Shown here one piece after another: positions 6,146-10,841 of a stretch of DNA of 10,841 nucleotides. Each line of letters opens with the position of its first letter. Position 1 is the first letter of the stretch. The notes under the pieces are model-generated. The model worked only from the letters and a program-made list of their open reading frames with translations. It did no database searches and had not been told where the DNA came from. The stretch is from an uncultured Candidatus Melainabacteria bacterium (GTDB lineage: Bacteria; Cyanobacteriota; Vampirovibrionia; Gastranaerophilales; Gastranaerophilaceae). A program made the translations under genes and the position numbers. The stretch is taken from NCBI GenBank assembly GCA_946622835.1, contig CAMOQI010000010.1, positions 1 through 10,841 on the forward strand, written 5' to 3'.

Positions 6146-6175
6146 TTTCAGCATAATTACATTACCACGCTGAAA
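6146..6175. promoter_or_regulatory. Inverted repeat in the gltX upstream region
   Basis: TTTCAGC (6146-6152) and GCTGAAA (6169-6175) form 7-bp arms separated by 16 bases, about 52-81 bases upstream of the gltX ATG. A loosely promoter-like TTGAAA lies next to it on the - strand. No T-box features (specifier stem, TGG-bearing antiterminator) were seen. It may be an operator or may be chance. Confidence 0.25.
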
Positions 6176-6231
6176 AATGATTTTCAAGAGCGGTATCCTT
6201 CCAAAACTGTGCTTAGAGCTATAAATTACCC

Positions 6232-7308
6232 CTATTTTGTTTCAATAAATTCTACATTCGGTTTGTAAGGGACGGAGTTTTCATCAATATTAAGTTTATT
6301 GACAATGCTGGCACGTTTTTTGCGGAAAAGCATATCTACAAAAGCTTCCACTCTTGTAACAAAACCGGCTTCTCCTGTTTGTTCGTCAATTGTAAGATTT
6401 AGCAGCGGCTTGTTAAATTGTTTTGCTTTGCGGGTTATTCTTTCAACCATCAAAGAATCAGGACCGCAGCCAAATGCAGTAATGGTAATTATCCCGTCGA
6501 CTTTATTGTCTTTAAGATAGTGTCCTGCACAGCCTGTCATTTCATCTTCATTCGCCCAGTATTTTTCATTTCCAAGGCATGCGATTCCTTCATCAAGTTG
6601 TTCTGTCGAGAGCTGAAGGCTGGTGCATACTTCAACATCCATTTTTTCAAGTTTGTCAATAATTTTCATACAAACTCTTTCGTCGTAGATATTGTACCCG
6701 TGACCGACAAGGGCAACTGATATCGGATATTCTTTTGTTTTGCTTCCGATAATAACCTTGCCTTGAAGAGCGTAGCTCAAAGCCTTGGCATAAGGTATTC
6801 CTGATTTTGACATAACATGGAAGTTGTTGTAGCATCTCCAACCGGCTTTGGATGCTCGTTTAATTATGTTAATGTCGCTTATACCGAAAGGTTTGACAGC
6901 TTCTGACAAAAATTCGTATAAGCCTTGTTTTTTTTCGGATTTATCAAGGGTTGCCTCAATTATATTTATATCGTCTTTTATAATATTTCTGACTAAATCA
7001 GGCAGACCCCTGATTTTTGAGCAGTTGTATATTTTGTTTGAGATAGATTGCAACGATGGCACAAAGATGTTATGAACACCTTTTTCAATAAGGTTTAGGA
7101 TATGCCCGACATAAACTTTAATGGGTAAGCAGGTTTCTGTTACCACAAGTCCTGAACCTTCCGTCATTGTTTGTTTAGTTGTTACGTCAGACAAAATTAT
7201 TTTTATCCCTAAATCATTAAAAAATCCAAAATAAAACGGATAATTGTGATAAAAGGACATTGCTCTGGGGATACCTATAACTTTTTCTTCTGATTTAGCT
7301 TGTGCCAT
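6232..7308 (-). CDS. COG3580/DUF2229 protein (2-hydroxyacyl-CoA dehydratase-associated Fe-S family)
   Basis: A 358-residue protein of the family found next to, or fused with, BadF/HgdC-type ATPase activators of 2-hydroxyacyl-CoA dehydratases. It opens with the signature IGIPRAMSFYHNYPF (11-25), then LSDVT (39-43), TETCLPIKVYVGH with C60, and closes with TAFGCGPDSLMVE (277-289) and LTIDEQTGEAGFVTRVEAF (305-323). Cysteines at 60, 96, 260 and 281 sit in conserved-looking segments and are candidate [4Fe-4S] ligands. Relatives are often the middle part of very large activase fusions or are paired with COG3581; here neither an ATPase domain nor a COG3581 gene is adjacent. The ATG at 7308 is chosen over a TTG at 7356, which would add 16 residues without an SD. 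It lies upstream of gltX with no clear terminator between. The reaction is unknown; an anaerobic lifestyle is implied. Other possible role: an uncharacterised double-cubane-type Fe-S reductase component (speculative). Confidence 0.85.
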   Translation of the reverse strand: MAQAKSEEKVIGIPRAMSFYHNYPFYFGFFNDLGIKIILSDVTTKQTMTEGSGLVVTETCLPIKVYVGHILNLIEKGVHNIFVPSLQSISNKIYNCSKIRGLPDLVRNIIKDDINIIEATLDKSEKKQGLYEFLSEAVKPFGISDINIIKRASKAGWRCYNNFHVMSKSGIPYAKALSYALQGKVIIGSKTKEYPISVALVGHGYNIYDERVCMKIIDKLEKMDVEVCTSLQLSTEQLDEGIACLGNEKYWANEDEMTGCAGHYLKDNKVDGIITITAFGCGPDSLMVERITRKAKQFNKPLLNLTIDEQTGEAGFVTRVEAFVDMLFRKKRASIVNKLNIDENSVPYKPNVEFIETK

Positions 7309-7564
7309 GCCTGTAATCCATAATTGTACGTTGTTACTATCTATATAATAATTCAAAAAAAATTTTTTTGTTATTAGACAGAATATTATTTTACATTGTT
7401 AATGATGTATATAAAGATTATGTATAAATTGTAACGAAATGTAAATATAAATTCTATAAAAAGGCAATTCTGAAATATAAAAATACTTTATTTATATATA
7501 AGGAATATCTAGGATAATATTTTTTATAGGAACAGGATGATACGATAAAAAGGGAGGATTCCGC
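7309..7564. promoter_or_regulatory. 256-bp AT-rich divergent intergenic region
   Basis: No ORF or RNA gene was seen. It separates the COG3580 gene (-) from the 79-residue gene (+), so it should hold promoters for both. An uninterrupted A8T7 tract (7355-7369), expected to be strongly curved or rigid DNA, lies 46 bases upstream of the COG3580 ATG. GATAAT at 7513-7518 is a possible -10 for the + gene (weak -35 ATTTAT at 7490-7495). TTGTTA (7398-7403) followed by TATGTA is another weak option. AGGGAGGA just before 7565 is a near-ideal SD. Confidence 0.5.
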
Positions 7565-7804
7565 ATGGGAATAGGTGCAGAAGACTACATTGACAGAATG
7601 CTAGTACAAAAATATCAGGAAGAAAAAGTTGACAATCATGACAACACTGAGTCTATGGTTGATCCGAGTAAGATGCTTGAAGCAATGAATGATTATGCCG
7701 CAACTTTACGTAATATGGTTGAGTTGAGACAGAGATTGAATATTGCTTGTTATGCGATAAACGCTCGAACCGCAAGATATCAAAAATCTATGGGGCAGCG
7801 TTAG
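7565..7804 (+). CDS. Small helical hypothetical protein, 79 residues
   Basis: No family was recognised. The ATG at 7565 has a near-consensus SD (GGGAGGA) about 7 bases upstream. The protein is soluble: an acidic N-terminal half (IDRMLVQKYQEEKVDNHDNTES), a short PSKMLEAMNDY stretch, then an amphipathic, basic helix (LRNMVELRQRLNIACYAINARTARYQKSMG). It has no membrane segment or metal motif. The layout would suit a small helical, protein-binding or oligomerising factor, but that is only a reading of composition. It sits 67 bp upstream of maf on the same strand, with no terminator seen between, so the two are probably co-transcribed. Confidence 0.7.
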   Translation: MGIGAEDYIDRMLVQKYQEEKVDNHDNTESMVDPSKMLEAMNDYAATLRNMVELRQRLNIACYAINARTARYQKSMGQR

Positions 7805-7871
7805 AAGAAGATTTCGTGTTGAATTGTTGTTGTTTTTATCGGAGAATAAATTCACACAAGGAGACGCAAAA

Positions 7872-8447
7872 ATGGGAAAAATTATCCTGGGTTCTTCTTC
7901 TCCCAGAAGAGCCGATATTCTGAAAAAACTAAAATTGGATTATGAAATCATTCCGTCCGGTTATGAGGAACCTCACAATCAGACGGATTTCTCTTATGCT
8001 TATGTAGAGAGTTTGGCTTACAACAAGGCTTTGGATGTCGCAAAAAAGATTGATGGTGAGGCCCTTGTGATTGGGGCTGATACTATAGTTGTTGCGGATA
8101 ATAAAATTTTAGGAAAACCAAAAGATATTCAAGATGCATATGATACATTAAATTTGCTTTCCGCCAAAACTCATTTCGTAGTTACTTCGATTGCTATCAT
8201 CAAGTCTAATACTTTTGAATATAAAATAGAATCGGCTACCACATTTGTTACTTTTAAAGCATTAACTGACGAACAAATAAAATATTATGTAGATAACTAT
8301 AAACCTTTTGATAAGGCGGGTTCATACGGAATTCAGGAGTTACCTGAAGGTTTTGTAGAAAACATTGAAGGGGATTTGGATAATGTTATAGGCTTGCCTT
8401 CAAAAGTTTTATTAAAACTTTTGGATCAATTTAATGAAAAGGATTGA
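7872..8447 (+). CDS. maf: Maf family nucleoside triphosphate pyrophosphatase
   Basis: A 191-residue Maf protein (typical length), an enzyme that hydrolyses non-canonical or selected NTPs, typically dTTP/UTP in the YhdE type, to the monophosphate and pyrophosphate in the cytoplasm. Motifs: LGSSSPRRADIL at 6-17 (substrate loop), GADTIVV at 68-74 with D70 as the expected catalytic/metal residue, ILGKP at 79-83, and KAGSYGIQ at 148-155 followed by ENIEGDLDNVIGLP at 163-176. The KAGxYGIQ and GADT forms fit the dTTP/UTP type more than the m7GTP (YceF) type, but this is a motif judgement. The ATG at 7872 has AAGGAG about 7 bases upstream. An upstream ATG at 7824 would add 16 residues that do not belong to the fold. 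The terminator hairpin begins within the last codons. Confidence 0.95.
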   Translation: MGKIILGSSSPRRADILKKLKLDYEIIPSGYEEPHNQTDFSYAYVESLAYNKALDVAKKIDGEALVIGADTIVVADNKILGKPKDIQDAYDTLNLLSAKTHFVVTSIAIIKSNTFEYKIESATTFVTFKALTDEQIKYYVDNYKPFDKAGSYGIQELPEGFVENIEGDLDNVIGLPSKVLLKLLDQFNEKD

Positions 8448-8471
8448 TAATTATTACCAATCCTTTTATTT
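8437..8471. terminator. Hairpin terminator overlapping the maf stop codon
   Basis: AAAAGGATTG (8437-8446) pairs with CAATCCTTTT (8458-8467), and an inner TAAT/ATTA pairing extends the stem. The left arm includes the maf stop codon region. The tail is T-rich on both strands, so it can also end the convergent response regulator transcript, whose stop is at 8495. Confidence 0.75.
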
Positions 8472-8494
8472 GTTATGATTAAGGTTACCTAAAA

Positions 8495-9169
8495 TTAGAC
8501 AATTCCTTCTTTTACGGCTTTTACGGCGGCTTGGACTCTGTCATTCACGCACATCTTTTGCAGAATTGAGCAGACATGTGCTTTTGCGGTGTGAACACTT
8601 ACAATAAGTTCTTTTGCGATTTCGGTGTTACTTTTGCCTGCAACAAGATGTTTTAATACTTCAAATTCTCTCTCAGTTAAAGGAATTTTTGTTTGATCTG
8701 AAGTTTGGTTTGTTAATAGTCCTATATTTTCTACTTTTGGAATAGATTTTAGTGCTAATTTAGAGACCATGGAATCTATCCAGCAAATTCCGCAATTTAC
8801 GTCCCGAATGACATCTGCTAATTTTGTCGGATCAATATCTTTCAGGCAATATGCGTTTGCTCCTGAGCTTAGAGCGGCAACAACTTCTTCTTCTCGGTCA
8901 TGGGATGTTAGAGCAATGATTTTTATATCGTTTGAAAATTCTCTTATCTTTACCATTGCTTCAATCCCGTTCATAATTGGGAGTCCTAAATCCATAAGTA
9001 CAACGTCCGGTTTTAATTTTTCTATTTGCTTAATTCCCTCGATTGCATCTTCGCATTCGGCGATGACGTTTATATCCGGATTGGCATTTAATGCGCATCT
9101 TAGTCCTACTCTTGTGAGTTTAAAATCTTCTACAATAATGACTGAAATTTGTTTTTCTGTTGTAATCAT
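8495..9169 (-). CDS. NarL/FixJ-type two-component response regulator
   Basis: A 224-residue transcription factor with a receiver domain (about 8-124) and a LuxR-type helix-turn-helix (about 162-222). Receiver residues are complete: acidic pair E14-D15, phospho-acceptor D60 in VVLMDLGLP, switch T88 (IIALTS) and K110 (YCLKD). The HTH has LTEREFEVLKHLVAGKSNTEIAKELIVSV..TAKAHV, the standard DNA-recognition pattern. A linker of ~35 residues joins them. No histidine kinase is adjacent, so the partner lies elsewhere. The ATG at 9169 has GAGAGGA about 10 bases upstream. It is divergent from the GH13-like gene, so it may regulate that promoter, although response regulators of this kind often act in trans. 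The signal is unknown. Confidence 0.95.
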   Translation of the reverse strand: MITTEKQISVIIVEDFKLTRVGLRCALNANPDINVIAECEDAIEGIKQIEKLKPDVVLMDLGLPIMNGIEAMVKIREFSNDIKIIALTSHDREEEVVAALSSGANAYCLKDIDPTKLADVIRDVNCGICWIDSMVSKLALKSIPKVENIGLLTNQTSDQTKIPLTEREFEVLKHLVAGKSNTEIAKELIVSVHTAKAHVCSILQKMCVNDRVQAAVKAVKEGIV

Positions 9170-9240
9170 TTATTTTGTCCTCTCAAATAAATCTTTAACT
9201 GTTATATTTTAAATTTATATCTTAAATTCGCAGCTTCTAT

Positions 9241-9255
9241 TAGCCAAATGGGCTA
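9241..9255. promoter_or_regulatory. Short inverted repeat in the regulator/GH13 divergent region
   Basis: TAGCCAAATGGGCTA has 5-bp arms (TAGCC/GGCTA) around AAATG. It is the only GC-richer spot in the 174-bp region between the two divergent genes, 72 bases upstream of the response regulator start. It could be a regulator binding site; short enough to be chance. Confidence 0.25.
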
Positions 9256-9313
9256 TATATTATTATGTTTAAGCTATTGTCTTTTTGTAACCATGTATTT
9301 CTTATTTTTAGCA

Positions 9314-9322
9314 TGTTATAAT
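9314..9322 (+). promoter_or_regulatory. Extended -10 promoter element of the GH13-like gene
   Basis: TGTTATAAT is a perfect extended -10 (TGnTATAAT). The -35 position (about 9294-9299, TGTATT) is poor, as is usual with extended -10 promoters. The predicted start near 9329 leaves a ~15-base leader containing the SD AGGGAG before the ATG at 9344. Confidence 0.6.
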
Positions 9323-9343
9323 CGTGTATATAGGGAGAAATTT

Positions 9344-10841
9344 ATGTTTAAATTATTGGAAAGAAGAGAAAAAAGCATAACAAAGGATGCTGAATTAAAT
9401 TCCATCTATCAAAAAATAAAAGAAAAATATTCATTTGATAATATTCCTGATATTAGAAAAAAATATTTAAGCATGCGTATACAAAAATTTGGTTATCTTC
9501 CGTATTCGTTTAGGAAAGCACAGGAGGAATTGACGGAAGAAGAAACCTTGTACCTGCTTGAAGAAAAATGGAAAAAATGTGAAGTTTTTAAAGATGGTGT
9601 TTTTTCATTCAAAAATAATCAAGTAAGTCCTCTTGCCCGTAATCAGGAAAAACATTCTGATTGGATCCAAAAAGAGGGACATAATATAAAACTTATAAAC
9701 TTGGCTGCATTGGGAAATGGCAATAAATCAAAAAAAGTCGGAAAATTTTTTGATTGGTTGAAGCAGCTGGTAATTCTTCCGACAGGAAACAGTGCAAATA
9801 ATATTTATAATACGACACTTTATCTGATCCCATTTCACCCCAGAGAATTTGGGTGTGCTTATTTGCCAAAAAGTAACGAGGTTAGTGATAAACTTAATGA
9901 TGAAGCGTTAGAAGAGTTAACCGGCATGGATGTTAAAAAGCAGGTTCAGATATTTATAGAAATGGCTCAACTTGCAGGACATCCTGTGATTTATGATATT
10001 TTGCCTCAGACCGGAAGATTTTCAAAATTCGTGTTGGCGAATCCGCAAGTTGCGCGCTGGTATGATATTGAAGAACTTCAAAAACAGCTCATGGCAAAAG
10101 TTGATGAGGTCGCGGAATTTTTATCTAAAGACAACGATCAGGATGATATACAAATTGTAAAAGATATATACATTCAAAGAATGAGGGGAAATTCAGGAGA
10201 TCTGAGTCCTGCTTTTCAGGAGTTGTACAACGGATTTGAAGGGATAATGATTGAGCATAAAAAGAATTTTTCTAACTCAATGCTTGAAAAATCCTATCAG
10301 TTAAAAATTCACAAACGAGTGAGAGAAATTGTTGCAAGGGTTCATGGATTTAAAAAGATTTCAATAAATCTTGAAGAAAATGATATAACAAAACAATTAG
10401 AAACCATACAAGCGTTGATGGAAGAAGGTTTGTGGCCCGCGCCCGGCGGAGCATGGTGTTCTGCAGGGGTTCCTGTGTATGAAGAAATGAGCGAATGCGG
10501 AGGGTATCCTAAATTTAGGCATTTTGATTATAAAGGAGACGATGTTACGGTGCTGGCTAATCTCGATTGCCAAACTCCGTATTATTTTGTTAACCTTGAA
10601 AACGGTAAGTACAACGAAGATGTTATAAAACTATTTATAAATTGTATGCAGCAATTGCAAAAAGATTATAATTTTGACGGATTTAGAGTTGATCATATTG
10701 ACCATGTTGTGGATGAAGTGTCTGAACAAAACGGGGTCCCGATTAGTTATCGCGCGCCAAGATACGTTTTAAATAAATTAAATTCTTCTATGAAACGAAA
10801 AATCCCATATTTTGCGACTTTGGCTGAGTATATGCTTTGGG
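9344..10841 (+). CDS. GH13 (alpha-amylase superfamily) glycosidase/transferase-like protein (3' partial)
   Basis: 499 codons are open to the right edge. The ATG at 9344 has AGGGAG 7 bases upstream. Signatures of the GH13 barrel: TLYLIPFHPREFG (158-170) resembles the beta-2/loop region; HPVIYDILPQTGRFSKF (213-229) resembles region I (D218); YNFDGFRVDHIDHV (442-455) is a clear region II with R448 and the expected nucleophile D450; and PYFATLAEYMLW (488-499) matches region III with E495 as likely acid/base. Regions I and II are about 230 residues apart, far more than in ordinary amylases; the insert holds charged helical sequence and a Trp/Gly-rich part (WPAPGGAWCSAG, 364-375). A long I-II insert is known in GH13 maltosyltransferases, but I cannot assign a subfamily. 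The first ~150 residues are a charged helical extension. No signal peptide is seen, so it is probably cytoplasmic. Region IV should lie beyond the window. Confidence 0.75.
   Translation, partial: MFKLLERREKSITKDAELNSIYQKIKEKYSFDNIPDIRKKYLSMRIQKFGYLPYSFRKAQEELTEEETLYLLEEKWKKCEVFKDGVFSFKNNQVSPLARNQEKHSDWIQKEGHNIKLINLAALGNGNKSKKVGKFFDWLKQLVILPTGNSANNIYNTTLYLIPFHPREFGCAYLPKSNEVSDKLNDEALEELTGMDVKKQVQIFIEMAQLAGHPVIYDILPQTGRFSKFVLANPQVARWYDIEELQKQLMAKVDEVAEFLSKDNDQDDIQIVKDIYIQRMRGNSGDLSPAFQELYNGFEGIMIEHKKNFSNSMLEKSYQLKIHKRVREIVARVHGFKKISINLEENDITKQLETIQALMEEGLWPAPGGAWCSAGVPVYEEMSECGGYPKFRHFDYKGDDVTVLANLDCQTPYYFVNLENGKYNEDVIKLFINCMQQLQKDYNFDGFRVDHIDHVVDEVSEQNGVPISYRAPRYVLNKLNSSMKRKIPYFATLAEYMLW

Noticed and set aside
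6095..6187. 31-residue N-terminal extension of gltX from a TTG
   Set aside because: GluRS starts right before the RIAPSPSGNLHIG motif; the ATG at 6094 has a proper SD and the extension has no family counterpart.
6299..6720. Two overlapping + strand open frames inside the COG3580 gene
   Set aside because: Both are antisense to a gene with conserved family motifs; they reflect codon structure, not coding.
7309..7564. Possible small RNA, tRNA or riboswitch in the largest intergenic gap
   Set aside because: No cloverleaf, no stable GC-bearing stems and no known riboswitch core; only AT-rich promoter-like sequence.
8769..9212. 147-codon + strand open frame opposite the response regulator
   Set aside because: It is antisense to a complete NarL-type regulator with all receiver and HTH residues; low-complexity Ser/Ile-rich translation typical of a shadow frame.
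1..10841. CRISPR array, insertion sequence, phage or defence island
   Set aside because: No direct repeat array with spacers, no transposase or integrase sequence, no terminal inverted repeats; base composition is uniform across the window.

Overview
This AT-rich window looks like the chromosome of a low-GC, probably anaerobic bacterium. The mix of genes would fit a gut member of the non-photosynthetic cyanobacterial sister clade (Vampirovibrionia/Gastranaerophilales). These include a dcw-type rsmH-ftsL pair, a GAF-HD-GYP protein, a DUF2229/COG3580 Fe-S protein and lineage-specific small proteins, one with an N-terminal 'PAFG' segment. The lineage is an inference, because no rRNA or other taxonomic marker lies in the window. 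The standard genetic code is used. Several starts could be refined from ribosome binding sites, which are mostly AGGAG-like.

Layout. The left edge holds the 3' part of a GlcD-type FAD-linked oxidase on the + strand, closed by a strong GC-rich hairpin terminator. From 943 to 3754 three genes lie on the - strand and read in the order rsmH, an ftsL-like divisome gene, then a GAF/HD-GYP signalling protein. The first two form the start of a dcw-type cluster. The HD-GYP protein has lost the HD and HH metal ligands that define its active site. A divergent gene for an unrecognised 132-residue protein starts at 3837, and the gap between it and rsmH holds a near-perfect 24-bp palindrome. This gene converges on a small acidic 58-residue protein gene across a bidirectional terminator.

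The next block on the - strand is gltX (glutamyl-tRNA synthetase), preceded by a gene for a stand-alone COG3580/DUF2229 protein of the 2-hydroxyacyl-CoA dehydratase-associated type. A 256-bp intergenic region with divergent promoter-like sequence separates this from a + strand pair: a helical 79-residue protein of unknown function, then maf (nucleotide pyrophosphatase). maf converges on a NarL/FixJ-type response regulator gene (- strand) across another hairpin. Divergent from the regulator, and running off the right edge, is a long gene for an unusual GH13 (alpha-amylase superfamily) protein.

How they fit together: most of the window is housekeeping (translation, ribosome maturation, division, NTP surveillance) with two signalling proteins interleaved. 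No mobile element, CRISPR array, tRNA or rRNA was found. The most interesting items are the catalytically degenerate HD-GYP protein, the isolated COG3580 protein, the GH13 protein with a ~230-residue separation between conserved regions I and II, and several palindromes in promoter regions.
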